This document shows, piece after piece, positions 45,122-55,055 of a stretch of 64,000 bases of DNA. Both the position numbers and the translations under genes were made by a program. The number at the start of each line of letters is the position of its first letter. Position 1 is the first letter of the stretch. Location: positions 1,182,501 through 1,246,500 of the forward strand of contig NZ_VHJK01000001.1 of NCBI RefSeq assembly GCF_007004095.1, read 5' to 3'. The DNA is from Erythrobacter insulae. Lineage in GTDB: Bacteria > Pseudomonadota > Alphaproteobacteria > Sphingomonadales > Sphingomonadaceae. The notes under the pieces are model-generated. The model made no database searches. It saw only the letters and a program-made list of their open reading frames with translations, and was not told where the DNA came from.

Positions 45122-46054
45122 TTATTCCGCGACGTTTTCCAAAAACCAGCGATAGGCATCGGTTATGCCTTCTTCGAGACCGATTTTCGGCGACCAGCCC
45201 AGCGCGGCGATCTTTGAACCGTCCATCAGTTTGCGCGGTGTGCCATCGGGTTTCGATGTGTCGCGCTCGATTGTGCCTTCAAAGCCAACAACCTTGCACA
45301 CGGTTTCGACCAATTCATTGATGGTCAGATCCGTGCCAGAGCCCAGATTGACGTGACCCGCATCGGAGTAATTTTCGAGCAGGAAGACGCAGCCAGCCGC
45401 CAGATCATCGACGTGCAGAAATTCGCGGCGCGGTGTTCCGCTGCCCCAGATCATGATGCTTTGTGCACCAGCCAATTTTGCTTCATGCGCCTTGCGGATC
45501 AGGGCGGGCAAGACGTGGCTTGATTGCAGGTCGAAATTGTCGCCGGGGCCATACAGATTGGTCGGCATCGCGCTGATATAATCGGCGCCATATTGCTTGC
45601 GATAGGATTCGCACAATTTGATCCCGGTAATCTTGGCGATGGCGTACCATTCATTGGTCGGTTCAAGCGGACCTGTCAGCAGCGCGTCTTCGGGGATGGG
45701 TTGCGGCGCGAGTTTTGGGTAAATGCAGGATGATCCCAGAAACAGCAGCTTTTCGGTGTCGTTGCGATAGGCCGCTTCGATCACGTTCGCCTCGATCATC
45801 AAATTGTCATACAGAAATTCGGCCGGATAATTGTCATTGGCAAGGATGCCGCCAACTTTCGCCGCTGCAACGATTACGCCATCGGGCCGGTTGGCTGCGA
45901 ACCAGTCCCGCACTGCCGCCTGTTCGCGCAAGTCAACTTCGCGCGGGGCGGTCAGAACCTCAACACCGCGGTCTTCAAGCTGGCGAACAATCGCGCCGCC
46001 CACCATGCCGCGATGGCCCGCAACATAAATCCGTTTGCCGTTTAGGTCATACAT
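45122..46054 (-). CDS. fcl: GDP-L-fucose synthase
   Basis: Fcl (WcaG) epimerises and reduces GDP-4-keto-6-deoxymannose to GDP-L-fucose. The 310 residues show the NADP motif [38 protein letters not shown] with the active-site Ser/Cys, the Tyr/Lys pair in [18 protein letters not shown] and [10 protein letters not shown]. The start at 46054 (MYDLNGKR) is chosen; an extension to 46171 would reach into mnmA. It completes the pathway begun by gmd at 29.2 kb. It lies 68 bases after the end of mnmA. Confidence 0.95.
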   Translation of the reverse strand: MYDLNGKRIYVAGHRGMVGGAIVRQLEDRGVEVLTAPREVDLREQAAVRDWFAANRPDGVIVAAAKVGGILANDNYPAEFLYDNLMIEANVIEAAYRNDTEKLLFLGSSCIYPKLAPQPIPEDALLTGPLEPTNEWYAIAKITGIKLCESYRKQYGADYISAMPTNLYGPGDNFDLQSSHVLPALIRKAHEAKLAGAQSIMIWGSGTPRREFLHVDDLAAGCVFLLENYSDAGHVNLGSGTDLTINELVETVCKVVGFEGTIERDTSKPDGTPRKLMDGSKIAALGWSPKIGLEEGITDAYRWFLENVAE

Positions 46055-46122
46055 GGCCAAAATGTTCCTGATCGATAGATGAATGGGTTGGTGCGGGCAT
46101 TGCCACGCCGAACGGGTGGGCC

Positions 46123-47322
46123 TTAAGCCGCGGTTTCGCTCTGCGCAACAGAGTGCGTGGCGTTGATCCATCCGCCGCCAAGCACGCGTTCTCCGGCATA
46201 GATCACCGCGGCCTGCCCCGGTGCAACGCCGAATTCCGGCGTTTCGAAACGGAGCGTCACGGTCGCATTATCGCCAAAATCGCCCTCAAGTGTGACCGGC
46301 ACCGGCTTAGCCAGACTGCGGACTTTCGCGGTGAGCGGCCCGGCTGGTAATTCGCCGATGCAATTGGTTTCGATCACTTCGGCCGATTCAACTGCGAGCA
46401 ACCGCTTGGGCCCAACGCGGACTTCGCGCGTTTCGGCATCCAGCGCGATGACGTAAAGCGGTTCGGGCTGACCGCCGATATCGAGGCCTTTGCGCTGGCC
46501 GACTGTGTAATGGACGATGCCTTTATGTTCACCGAGCACATCGCCGGTAAGGGCATGGACTATATCACCCGGAATGCCGCCTTCGGGGCGCAGCGATTTT
46601 ACAATTTTCGCATAATTGCCATCTGGCACGAAACAAATGTCTTGGCTGTCAGGCTTGGCGGCATTGCGCAGACCCGCCGCTTCGGCCAGCTCGCGCACCT
46701 GAGTTTTTGGCAGGCCGCCGAGCGGGAAACGAATGTAATCCAGCTGATCCTGGGTTGTGGCATACAAGAAGTACGACTGGTCGCGCGTCGGATCATTTGC
46801 CCGGTAAAGGTGCGGGCCTGTCGGCGTTTCTAAGCGGCGAACATAATGCCCGGTGGCAAGGCAATCTGCACCCAGCTCGCGCGCCATGCGAAACAGATCG
46901 GTAAATTTCGGACCCATATTGCAGCGGATGCAGGGCACCGGTGTCCGGCCTGCTAGATATTCGTCTGCAAATTGTTCGACAACACTGTCGCGAAACGCGC
47001 TTTCATGGTCGAACACATAATGGGCGATGCCCAAACGGTCGGACACTGCCCGCGCATCGGCGATATCGTCTCCGGCGCAGCAAGCGCCCTTGCGCCCGGT
47101 TGCTGCGCCGTAATCATACAATTGTAGGGTGATGCCGATCACCTCGGCACCGGTATCGGCGGCCAATGCAGCGACAACGGACGAATCGACCCCGCCGCTC
47201 ATTGCGACAACGATCCGGCATTCGTTGGCCGGACGCGGCAAATCGAACAAGGCGGCGGTATCAAGCCCGAAGGTCGGGCTGGCTTTGGCGGTGGCGGTAA
47301 TATCCATAAAGTTGGCGCGCAT
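46123..47322 (-). CDS. mnmA: tRNA-specific 2-thiouridylase
   Basis: MnmA adds sulfur to wobble uridine 34 of Lys, Glu and Gln tRNAs. The PP-loop [18 protein letters not shown] lies near residue 40; the catalytic cysteines are in [13 protein letters not shown] and in [21 protein letters not shown] and [10 protein letters not shown] complete the signature. The start is 47322 or the ATG at 47307; neither has a good ribosome site, and the N-terminal 30 residues before the core are a variable extension. Confidence 0.95.
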   Translation of the reverse strand: MRANFMDITATAKASPTFGLDTAALFDLPRPANECRIVVAMSGGVDSSVVAALAADTGAEVIGITLQLYDYGAATGRKGACCAGDDIADARAVSDRLGIAHYVFDHESAFRDSVVEQFADEYLAGRTPVPCIRCNMGPKFTDLFRMARELGADCLATGHYVRRLETPTGPHLYRANDPTRDQSYFLYATTQDQLDYIRFPLGGLPKTQVRELAEAAGLRNAAKPDSQDICFVPDGNYAKIVKSLRPEGGIPGDIVHALTGDVLGEHKGIVHYTVGQRKGLDIGGQPEPLYVIALDAETREVRVGPKRLLAVESAEVIETNCIGELPAGPLTAKVRSLAKPVPVTLEGDFGDNATVTLRFETPEFGVAPGQAAVIYAGERVLGGGWINATHSVAQSETAA

Positions 47323-47463
47323 ATAAGAGGCAATGCCGGTTTACGCCAGTGTTGAGGTGCGATCCTGCTTTTGCAGACTGCGCTGCGTGAGGGCGCCGTT
47401 TCCTAACCGGGAGTAAATGCGAGTTTTACAAGTTTTTGACACTCGCCGTTTAATAGGGATCAC

Positions 47464-47856
47464 ATGTTCGAAAGAATCAACCCCATTCCCCGCGTTGAAA
47501 GCGGCGGCGAATCGATGAATTCGCAAGAGTGTGAATTGCTCATTGGCAATGTCGACGCGGCGCGTGTGCGCGGCGGTAATGGCGGTGCCTTGAGGGCGCT
47601 TGAATGGAATGACCTTTCTGCTCGGCTTAAAGCGGCGCGCGATCTGCGGCTTCTTATGCGACAGGATTCTCGCCTCAATATTCAGGCGGCTGCTTCCAGT
47701 TTTGGTGATGCAGCGGCCAGTTATTTCCAGGCTCTAGAACAAGGTGAATACGTTATTAACCCTGATGCTTTAGAGCGCTGCAAAGCTTCGAGCTGCATAG
47801 CATCCGAACCGCACGAAACGCAGCAACAGGCGACGCGAGAGACAATAGATGATTGA
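47464..47856 (+). CDS. Hypothetical protein upstream of sciP
   Basis: A 130-residue protein of unknown function. It is hydrophilic and mainly helical in the middle (DLSARLKAARDLRLLMRQ), with Arg-rich segments that could bind nucleic acid or a partner. I do not recognise a family. ATG at 47464 follows AGGGA closely. The last eight bases overlap the sciP start, so translation is coupled, hinting at a role in the same regulatory unit. Confidence 0.7.
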   Translation: MFERINPIPRVESGGESMNSQECELLIGNVDAARVRGGNGGALRALEWNDLSARLKAARDLRLLMRQDSRLNIQAAASSFGDAAASYFQALEQGEYVINPDALERCKASSCIASEPHETQQQATRETIDD

Positions 47857-48148
47857 AAATCAGGACATCCGCCCCGCACAAGTAATCGGCCCGCTCGGCG
47901 AGCCGCTTACGATCAAGGATTTGCCGTCGCCCAAGACGAAGCGTTGGGTGGTGCGCCGCAAGGCCGAAGTGGTCGCTGCGGTGAATGGCGGTCTTTTGAC
48001 CATTGACGAAGTGCTGGAGCGATACGGGCTGACTCTGGAAGAGTTCGCATCGTGGCAGCGCGCGGTTGACCGATCGGGCATGCAGGGCCTGCGCGTTACG
48101 CGTATCCAGCACTATCGCGATCTCTACGAACGCCAGCTGAAATACTAA
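47849..48148 (+). CDS. sciP: CtrA inhibitor SciP (DUF1153)
   Basis: SciP is a 90-100-residue helix-turn-helix protein that in Caulobacter binds CtrA and limits its target promoters after division. The 99 residues match DUF1153: RPAQVIGPLGEPLTIKDLPS, KTKRWVVRRKAEVVAAVNGG, and the HTH LTIDEVLERYGLTLEEFASW. The gene overlaps the upstream unknown gene by eight bases and ends before an intrinsic terminator. With trcR at 0.8 kb the window holds two conserved cell-cycle regulators. Confidence 0.93.
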   Translation: MIENQDIRPAQVIGPLGEPLTIKDLPSPKTKRWVVRRKAEVVAAVNGGLLTIDEVLERYGLTLEEFASWQRAVDRSGMQGLRVTRIQHYRDLYERQLKY

Positions 48149-48167
48149 CACGTTTCGTTTTTTAAAG

Positions 48168-48198
48168 CGGGGCCGGTCCTGGTGGACTGGCCCCGTTT
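48168..48198 (+). terminator. Intrinsic terminator after sciP
   Basis: CGGGGCCGGTCC (48168-48179) pairs with GGACTGGCCCCG (48184-48195) with one G-T pair, around a TGGT loop, followed by a short TTT. It lies 20 bases after the sciP stop. Confidence 0.75.
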
Positions 48199-48252
48199 GC
48201 GTGTCTGGCGCAAACAAACTGGACAAACCTCCCCTTCATCCCGCAAAAGGCG

Positions 48253-48277
48253 GGAACATGACGGCGTCTGCATTGTT
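48253..48277 (+). promoter_or_regulatory. Candidate sigma-EcfG (general stress) promoter before ymgE
   Basis: GGAAC at 48253-48257 and TGTT at 48274-48277 are separated by 16 bases, matching the alphaproteobacterial EcfG consensus GGAAC-N16/17-CGTT with one difference. The start codon of the YmgE-type gene is about 40 bases downstream, and GlsB/YmgE-type genes are plausible stress genes. Inference from pattern only. Confidence 0.55.
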
Positions 48278-48318
48278 ATTGTAGCGTAAGTCATTGAAAA
48301 CATAACGGGAGGTATTTT

Positions 48319-48585
48319 ATGGGATGGATTATTGCTTTGGTCGTTGGCGGTGTTGCAGGCTGGCTTGCTAGCCTTGTGATGAATCGCGACGCCTCGATGG
48401 GCATTTTCTGGAACATTGTTGTCGGCTGTGTCGGTTCGATCGTTGGCAACATGATCGCCGGTCCGCTGCTTGGCATCAGCGGCAGCGTGCAGGAATTCTC
48501 GATCACAGGCCTCATTGTTGCCGTGATCGGCGCAGTGGTTCTGCTGGGCGTGATGAACCTGATCCAGCGCGGACGCGTTCGCTAA
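48319..48585 (+). CDS. GlsB/YeaQ/YmgE family small membrane protein
   Basis: An 88-residue very hydrophobic protein with three membrane segments and the family pattern GGVAGWLASLVMNRDASMGI, FWNIVVGCVGSIVGNMIAGP. The older name 'transglycosylase-associated' lacks functional support. It follows a GGGAGG ribosome site and a sigma-EcfG-like promoter, in line with a stress-induced envelope protein. Two hairpins follow the gene. Confidence 0.9.
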   Translation: MGWIIALVVGGVAGWLASLVMNRDASMGIFWNIVVGCVGSIVGNMIAGPLLGISGSVQEFSITGLIVAVIGAVVLLGVMNLIQRGRVR

Positions 48586-48625
48586 ATCAAAGCCGGCGCC
48601 TTTCAAGGGCGCCGAATTGCACCTG

Positions 48626-48661
48626 AAAGGGCGGAGCAGGAAGGCCTGCGCCGCCCTTTTT
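48626..48661 (+). terminator. Intrinsic terminator after the YmgE-type gene
   Basis: AAAGGGCGG (48626-48634) pairs with CCGCCCTTT (48651-48659), and an inner GCAGG/CCTGC stem (48636-48640 with 48645-48649) closes the loop; TTTT follows. An additional GGCGCC/GGCGCC hairpin lies just upstream, near 48595-48613. Confidence 0.85.
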
Positions 48662-48784
48662 CACGTGCCTCGCCGCGCAGAAACGGGAACGAGTGCGCTC
48701 GCCCTTCGTCTAGGCTCAAAGTCGTCAGTCGAAGCCCGGATTGCACCTGCGCCCGCCACGGCGTAAGCCGCCCTTGCGCTTGGT

Positions 48785-48806
48785 GAGTTATATTTGTAAT
48801 ACACTC
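48785..48806. promoter_or_regulatory. Imperfect AT-rich inverted repeat before the RND operon
   Basis: GAGT-TA-TATT-TGT-AATA-C-ACTC forms two arms of 8 matching bases with one unequal spacer base, 67 bases before the adaptor start. The form is like TetR-family operators of RND pumps, but no regulator gene is adjacent. The remaining 287-base gap from 48586 holds only the terminator hairpins. Confidence 0.3.
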
Positions 48807-48872
48807 CGGCAGATATTACTGGCTATCAAACCGGGGCTGGCGCGTATTTCCGCCCTGCAAAAGGCAACCGCA

Positions 48873-50129
48873 ATGAATTACGAAACGACAATCACAGCCG
48901 AAGTTGCAGAAGGCATTCCTGCCGATCTCGCAGACGTGCGCAGCGAAGGCGGGTCCGGCAAGAAACGCGCTCTCCTGATCGGGGGGCTTGGCGTTTTCGG
49001 ACTGCTGTTGGCGATTGCGGCATATTTTGCACTGGCTGGCGGCGAGCCTGCCGGAATGGCAGACGATAATGACAATGAACAGGCGCCGGTCGTCTCTGTA
49101 ATCACGCCTGGTAAAACCACGATCAGCGGCGTCGTTGAAGTTCCCGGAACAATCGCGGCACGCCGCGAAATGCCCGTCGGTATCGTCGGCGAAGGCGGAC
49201 GCGTTATATCGGTGCCGGTTGATGCCGGTGATTGGGTCCGTCAGGGGCAGGTCCTGGCCGTGATCGACCGTTCGGTTCAAAATCAACAGGCCGCCGCGCA
49301 ATCCGCCCAGATCGAAGTCGCGAAAGCCGATGCCAGTCTGGCGCAGGCGAACCTCGATCGCGCTCTACAATTGGTTGAGCGCGGTTTTGTTTCGAAAGCC
49401 GACGTCGACCGTCTGACCGCGACCCGCGATTCCGCCAATGCGCGCGTGAAAGTAGCGCAAGCCCAGCTTTCCGAATTGCAGGCGCGCAACGCCCGCCTCA
49501 GCGTGATCGCCCCGGCCGCGGGCTATGTTCTGGAACGCAATGTTGAACCGGGCCAAACCGTAGGCGGCGGCAGTCCCGCGCTGTTCCGCATCGCGCGCGG
49601 CGGCGAAATGGAAATGTTGGCTCAGGTCGGCGAAACACAGCTTGCCAGCCTGTCGCAAGGCGTGATGGCCGATGTCGTCCCGACCGGAACCGACAAGAGC
49701 TTTAAAGGGCAGGTGTGGCAGCTTTCACCGGTGATCAACCCGCAAAGCCGCCAAGGCACCGCGCGAATTGCTCTTCCCTATGCACCTGAGCTGCGCCCCG
49801 GTGGTTTTGCCACTGCACGCATCAACAGCGGCACCATAACCGCAACGGTTTTGCCTGAAAGTGCCGTTTTGGCCGATGATAAAGGCAGCTTTGTCTATGT
49901 CGTAGGCGAAGACAGCACGGCAACACGCCGCTCTGTGAAAACCGGAATGGTCACTCCGGATGGTCTCGCCATTACAGAGGGTCTTTCGGGCACCGAGCAA
50001 GTGGTCTTGCGTGCCGGCGGTTTCCTCAATCCCGGCGAGACAATCAAAGCCCGCCGCGATGGTGAACCCATGGCCGGCGCAGATGCCAAAGGTGCAACCA
50101 AAACCGCTTCCGACCGTAACTCAGAGTAA
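48873..50129 (+). CDS. RND efflux periplasmic adaptor (membrane fusion protein)
   Basis: A 418-residue HlyD/AcrA-type adaptor. The N-terminal cytosolic stretch is followed by a membrane segment (about residues 36-58, LLIGGLGVFGLLLAIAAYFA); the lipoyl-like half motifs are VSVPVDAGDWVRQGQVLAVI and IAPAAGYVLERNVEPGQTV, with a helical hairpin between (about 145-215). A beta-barrel and membrane-proximal domain follow. The start at 48873 (MNYETTIT) is chosen; an upstream extension to 48741 has no support. The pump gene follows after 45 bases. No TolC-type gene is adjacent. Confidence 0.93.
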   Translation: MNYETTITAEVAEGIPADLADVRSEGGSGKKRALLIGGLGVFGLLLAIAAYFALAGGEPAGMADDNDNEQAPVVSVITPGKTTISGVVEVPGTIAARREMPVGIVGEGGRVISVPVDAGDWVRQGQVLAVIDRSVQNQQAAAQSAQIEVAKADASLAQANLDRALQLVERGFVSKADVDRLTATRDSANARVKVAQAQLSELQARNARLSVIAPAAGYVLERNVEPGQTVGGGSPALFRIARGGEMEMLAQVGETQLASLSQGVMADVVPTGTDKSFKGQVWQLSPVINPQSRQGTARIALPYAPELRPGGFATARINSGTITATVLPESAVLADDKGSFVYVVGEDSTATRRSVKTGMVTPDGLAITEGLSGTEQVVLRAGGFLNPGETIKARRDGEPMAGADAKGATKTASDRNSE

Positions 50130-50174
50130 ACGCGCCCCGTGCGCGCCGTAATGTAACAAGCAGATAGGCCAGAC

Positions 50175-53100
50175 ATGAACTTCAGAAATCTATCCGCCTG
50201 GTCAATTCGTAACCCGGTCATCCCATTGGTTATGTTTACGGCTCTGTTGTTCGCCGGCATCGTCAGCTTTCTGCGAATGGACGTGACCAACAACCCGGAT
50301 GTTGAATTTCCGGCGGTCATTGTCAGCATTTCGCAACCGGGCGCCGCGCCAACCGAAATCGAGAACCAGATCACCCAGCGGATCGAAAGCTCGATGCGAT
50401 CCATCAACGGGGTCAATTCACTGCAATCGACCGCCAGCGAAGGAAATTCGCGCACGTTTGTCGAATTCGAGATCGGCACCGATATCATCGAAGCGGTCAA
50501 TGAAGTGGAAACGGCCGTGGCCAGTGTCCGCGGCAGCTTGCCTGACGGGATCCTGGAGCCGCGCGTTCAGAAGGTGAATGTCGCTGGCGAGGCCATCGGG
50601 TACATCGCCGTCGAAGCCGACGACATGACAATCGAACAGCTCAGCTGGTTTGTTGATGACACCGTCGCCAAACGGCTGCTGAAAATCGAAGGCATGGCCG
50701 AAGTCCAGCGTTTTGGCGGCGTGGACCGCGAGATCGAAGTCATTCTGGATCCTGCCAAGATGCAGGCGCTCGGTGTGACAGCATCGCAAATCAATTCGGT
50801 TCTGCGTCTCGCGAACGTCGATGCCGCAGGCGGCCTTGCCGAAGTGGGCGGCACCCGCCAGTCGCTGAGGGTTCTGGGCAGCGATGCCACGGCATACGCG
50901 CTGTCGCAGCGGCAAATTCAGCTGGGCGGCGGGCGCACAATCCGGCTGGCTGATGTTGCGACTGTTCGTGATGGCACATCAGAACGGACATCCATCAGTG
51001 AAGTCGGCGATCGTGAAGTCGTGAATTTCTTTATGAACCGGGCAACCGGGTCATCCGACCTTGCCGTTTATGAAGCCGCCTTGGCGGAGATGGACAAAAT
51101 CGAAGCCGAGACCGATGGTGTCCGCTTCATCAAGATGTTCACCAGCACGACCTACACCGATGGCCAGTACAAAAGCTCGATGTCGGCTTTGATCGAAGGC
51201 GCTGTTCTGGCGATTGTGGTCGTATTCCTGTTCCTGCGTGATTGGCGCGCGACCTTCATCAGCGCGGTGGCGATCCCGCTTTCTGCTATCCCGACATTCT
51301 TTTTCATGGATCTGCTCGGGTTCAATCTGAACTTCCTGTCGCTGCTTGCGCTGGGTCTTGTCGCTGGGGTGCTGGTGGATGATGCGATCGTGGAGATCGA
51401 GAATATCGTCAGGCATATGAGGATGGGCAAAACCGCCTATCAGGCCAGTATTGATGCCGCCGACGAAATCGGCCTGCCGGTTGTGGCGACCAGTTTCTGT
51501 ATTGTTGCTGTGTTCCTGCCGGTTGGCCTGATGCCGGGGATCTCCGGCCAATTCTTCCAGAACTTTGGTCTGACGGTTGTGGTCGCGGTGCTGATGTCGC
51601 TGGCGGTGGCGCGGATGATTACGCCGCTGATGGCGGCCTATTTCCTTTCTGCCAAAGGTCACGCGACTCACGGCGAAGGCCCCATGATGGACCGCTATAT
51701 GTCGGTGCTCGGCTGGACGCTTAATCGCGGCAAAATGCGTGATCGCCGCGCGGGATTGGAAAGCCCGAAATTGCGCTTTGTTTACTCAATCGGATTGCTG
51801 CTGACCGTAATCATCCTGTTGGCGACGACAGCTATCGCGATGTTCCAGAGCTTTGCCTTTGTGTCCGGTTTCAACATCCCGACAAATGTCGCGGATGCCG
51901 TGTCCAGCGATCCGAACTCGACGCTGCATTTCCTCACGTCCAAACTATTCGACATAGTCTTGCTGCTGCTCGTCTCTTTGATTGCCTTTGTGGCGGGTTG
52001 GGCGGCCTTCAAACTGATCGAATTGCTCGCCAAAGTCGGCGGCAAGTTTGGTCAAAGTGTAAAGTATCTCGCCGCGCGCTTTTATGACCACCGCATCTGG
52101 ATGCTCGGCATGGGCTGGTTCTCGCTGCTGGTCACCATCCTCTTGTTCGGTCAGATCCCGGGACAATTCCAGCCAACTATCGATGACGAGAATTCGACTG
52201 TCGAAATCGAGATGGTCCCCGGCACGACTCTGGCCGGGACAAAGGTTGTGTCTGACCGCGTATACGCCATGCTCGAACAGCAGCCCGAAGTGGATCGTAT
52301 GCTGCAACGGATCAATGTTGGCAGCTCGACGCTCTTTATTAAATTGCGCGATGATCGCACGCGTTCTTCGATTGAATTTGAGCGCGAGCTTGCGCCGCAG
52401 CTTGCCAATTTTGCCGATGCGCGTGTGCGTTTCCGCTCGCAATCCGGCGGGTTTGGTTCGGGCCGTGATTTGACCGTGATGCTGGCGGGTTCCGATCCGG
52501 ATCTGCTGGATCAGACCGCCGCAACGCTGGTCGAGCAGATGAAAGGGTTGGATAATCTGGTCGCACCGCGGATCAGCGCCGATCTCAACCGGCCTGAAAT
52601 CATCATCACTCCGCGCGAACAAATCGCTGCAGAGCTTGGTATTTCGACCATCGCCTTGTCGCAAACCATCCGTATCGCAACCCTTGGAGAAATCGAACAG
52701 AACGCTGCGCGCTTCTCATTGTCGGACCGCCAAATTCCGATTCGCGTAAAGCTGTCGGAAGACGCGCGATCGAGCATGACGACAATCGAAAACCTGCCGG
52801 TCCAAACCGCCAGCGGCGGCACCGTGCCGCTTAGCCGGGTGGCCGACATTTCCTTTGGTTCCGGTCCCACCGCGATCCAGCGTTACAATCAAAACCGCCG
52901 TGTTCTGGTTGGCGCAGACCTCGCATCGGGCGTCCTTAAAGGTGAAGCGCAGCAGCAGATTGACGCGCTGCCGGTTCTGCAAGAGCTGCCAACCGGGGTA
53001 ATCCGTGATGTTGTGGGTGAGGATGAATGGCAACAAGAGCTGATCCAGAACCTGATCATCGCCATTATCGCGGGCGTTCTGTTGGTGTTTGCCTGCCTTG

Positions 53101-53702
53101 TCCTGCTTTATAAGCGTTTGATGAGCCCGCTGGTCAACATGACCTCGCTCGCGCTCGCACCACTCGGCGGCATCCTGTTAATCTGGTTGGTGGGTATGGC
53201 ACAGAGCATGCCGGTCTATATTGGCATTCTGTTGCTGCTTGGCATTGTCTCTAAAAACTCAATCCTCCTGATCGACTTTGCGATTGAGGAAATGGCACGC
53301 GGGACCAGCAAGCTCGAAGCGATCATGGAGGCAGGGCATAAACGCGCTCAGCCCATCGTGATGACGACAGTCGCGATGACAGCGGGCATGGTCCCCACTG
53401 CGATTTCTCTAACCGGTGATGGCGCATGGCGTCAGCCGATGGGTATCGTAGTGATCGGCGGTCTGATCCTGTCGACCTTGCTGACGCTGGTGATTGTGCC
53501 TGCAGGCTTTAGCCTTGCCGATGGGTTCGAGCGCCGCGTTGGTCCGTGGCTGCGTGAGCGGATGCTGACTTACAAGCCTGGTGACGATACCAAGCCGTAT
53601 GGCCCTGGCGAAACGACACCTGATGTGCCTTTCCCCGGCAGCCCGGCAGGCGGAGCCATTCCGGCGAATCGCATCCCGCCGGGGGCTGAACCTGCTGAAT
53701 AA
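50175..53702 (+). CDS. RND efflux pump permease with an extra membrane insertion
   Basis: A 1175-residue hydrophobe/amphiphile-type RND transporter; typical length is about 1040. Proton relay residues are intact: D402-D403 in [13 protein letters not shown] and K1027 in [14 protein letters not shown]1 is in [20 protein letters not shown]. Between TM6 and TM7, about residues 532-632, lies an insertion with two long hydrophobic segments ([20 protein letters not shown] and [20 protein letters not shown]) separated by a polar loop. This is unusual for the family and could alter lipid or partner contacts. The C-terminal 40 residues are Pro/Gly-rich. It is cotranscribed with the adaptor. Confidence 0.92.
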   Translation: MNFRNLSAWSIRNPVIPLVMFTALLFAGIVSFLRMDVTNNPDVEFPAVIVSISQPGAAPTEIENQITQRIESSMRSINGVNSLQSTASEGNSRTFVEFEIGTDIIEAVNEVETAVASVRGSLPDGILEPRVQKVNVAGEAIGYIAVEADDMTIEQLSWFVDDTVAKRLLKIEGMAEVQRFGGVDREIEVILDPAKMQALGVTASQINSVLRLANVDAAGGLAEVGGTRQSLRVLGSDATAYALSQRQIQLGGGRTIRLADVATVRDGTSERTSISEVGDREVVNFFMNRATGSSDLAVYEAALAEMDKIEAETDGVRFIKMFTSTTYTDGQYKSSMSALIEGAVLAIVVVFLFLRDWRATFISAVAIPLSAIPTFFFMDLLGFNLNFLSLLALGLVAGVLVDDAIVEIENIVRHMRMGKTAYQASIDAADEIGLPVVATSFCIVAVFLPVGLMPGISGQFFQNFGLTVVVAVLMSLAVARMITPLMAAYFLSAKGHATHGEGPMMDRYMSVLGWTLNRGKMRDRRAGLESPKLRFVYSIGLLLTVIILLATTAIAMFQSFAFVSGFNIPTNVADAVSSDPNSTLHFLTSKLFDIVLLLLVSLIAFVAGWAAFKLIELLAKVGGKFGQSVKYLAARFYDHRIWMLGMGWFSLLVTILLFGQIPGQFQPTIDDENSTVEIEMVPGTTLAGTKVVSDRVYAMLEQQPEVDRMLQRINVGSSTLFIKLRDDRTRSSIEFERELAPQLANFADARVRFRSQSGGFGSGRDLTVMLAGSDPDLLDQTAATLVEQMKGLDNLVAPRISADLNRPEIIITPREQIAAELGISTIALSQTIRIATLGEIEQNAARFSLSDRQIPIRVKLSEDARSSMTTIENLPVQTASGGTVPLSRVADISFGSGPTAIQRYNQNRRVLVGADLASGVLKGEAQQQIDALPVLQELPTGVIRDVVGEDEWQQELIQNLIIAIIAGVLLVFACLVLLYKRLMSPLVNMTSLALAPLGGILLIWLVGMAQSMPVYIGILLLLGIVSKNSILLIDFAIEEMARGTSKLEAIMEAGHKRAQPIVMTTVAMTAGMVPTAISLTGDGAWRQPMGIVVIGGLILSTLLTLVIVPAGFSLADGFERRVGPWLRERMLTYKPGDDTKPYGPGETTPDVPFPGSPAGGAIPANRIPPGAEPAE

Positions 53703-53760
53703 TCGCGCGGTCATACAGGCAGAGATGACTATCCGCCGCATTTCAGGCAGATAGCCGCCC

Positions 53761-55050
53761 ATGTCCGAGACGAACTCTGTTCCTTTGATGTTTGGCGGTG
53801 CGCCGCTTAGCGTGGACCGTGCAAAGCGCATGCGTTGGACCGCGACCGGGATGCTGGTCGCGATGGCCGCGCTGTTTTTCACCACGCATGGCTTGCTCGG
53901 CAATCATCCGGCGTGGGGATACGTGAATGCTTTTGCCGAGGCGGCGATGGTGGGCGGACTGGCAGACTGGTTCGCGGTAACCGCTTTGTTCCGTCACCCG
54001 CTTGGCCTGCCGATACCGCACACTGCGATCATTCCGGAAAACAAGGATCGGATTGCGGATACGATGGCGCAATTCCTGCGCGAGAACTTTCTCACTCCGG
54101 CTGTGGTGGCGCGCCGGATGTCGGGCATGAATGTGGCCCGTGCGGTCGGTGATTTCCTGATCGCAAGCCCGGCAGAAGGCGAGGCGGACACGCGGTCACG
54201 GATTACAGGCGGAGCGGCGGAAATGTTCGCCGAGGTGCTCGAATCTCTCGATCCTGACAGGTTGGGGAACCAGATGCGTTCCGGCCTGGCCGGGCAATTG
54301 CAAAAGCTGGATGTCTCCCCGCTTGCCGGGCGTATGCTCGAAAGCGCAATGGCCGACCGTCAGCATCGCCCTTTGATAGACGGGATCATCCGTTGGACCG
54401 GCCTTACCCTCGAAGACAATGAGGAGATGGTCAAAGATATCATTCACAAACGCGCAAATTCGGTCCTGCGCTGGACTGGTCTGGACGAGCGGATTTCTGC
54501 CAGCGTCCTCGATGGGCTTTATAAATTGCTGGCCGAAGTGCTGGTCGATCCGGATCACCCGCTCCGTTTCAAGATTGAAGAGGGCCTCGAAAAGCTGAGC
54601 CAGGATCTTCAGCATGATCCGGAAACGCGCAAGCGGGTGGAAGAAATGAAGCGCGAGCTGATTGAAAATCCAGCCGTCGCCGAATGGTGGATGGGCGTGT
54701 GGGAGCGGATTCGCCGCTCGCTGATCCGCCGGGCCCGCGAATCGGACAATGCTTTGGGAATGGAAATGCGCAACGGTCTTGCCGATCTTGGCAAGGCTCT
54801 GGCGCAGGATGAGCGTTTGCAATTGCAGATCAACCGGTTTGCCCGCCGCACAGCGGTTGGCGTTGCGACCCGCTATGGCAGCGAAATTGTGACCTTGGTG
54901 TCAGAAACGGTGAAACGCTGGGATGCCACCACCATTACCGGCCGCATTGAAAGCGCCGTTGGCCGCGACCTTCAGTTTATCCGGATCAACGGAACACTTG
55001 TCGGCGGGCTGGTGGGCATGACGCTGCATTTTATTGTGAGCTTTATGTAG
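53761..55050 (+). CDS. DUF445 family membrane-associated protein
   Basis: A 429-residue YjiN/DUF445-type protein. Near the N-terminus GMLVAMAALFFTTHGLL is a membrane segment followed by the family signature AEAAMVGGLADWFAVTALFR and HPLGLPIPHTAIIPENKDRI. A long amphipathic helical region continues to the C-terminus, which ends with a second membrane segment INGTLVGGLVGMTLHFIVSF. Function is unknown. It lies 58 bases after the RND pump and may be cotranscribed. Confidence 0.88.
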   Translation: MSETNSVPLMFGGAPLSVDRAKRMRWTATGMLVAMAALFFTTHGLLGNHPAWGYVNAFAEAAMVGGLADWFAVTALFRHPLGLPIPHTAIIPENKDRIADTMAQFLRENFLTPAVVARRMSGMNVARAVGDFLIASPAEGEADTRSRITGGAAEMFAEVLESLDPDRLGNQMRSGLAGQLQKLDVSPLAGRMLESAMADRQHRPLIDGIIRWTGLTLEDNEEMVKDIIHKRANSVLRWTGLDERISASVLDGLYKLLAEVLVDPDHPLRFKIEEGLEKLSQDLQHDPETRKRVEEMKRELIENPAVAEWWMGVWERIRRSLIRRARESDNALGMEMRNGLADLGKALAQDERLQLQINRFARRTAVGVATRYGSEIVTLVSETVKRWDATTITGRIESAVGRDLQFIRINGTLVGGLVGMTLHFIVSFM

Positions 55051-55055
55051 GCGCG

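Noticed and set aside
48145..48606. 153-codon minus-strand frame over the YmgE-type gene
   Set aside because: It runs through the sciP terminator and opposes a clear membrane-protein gene.
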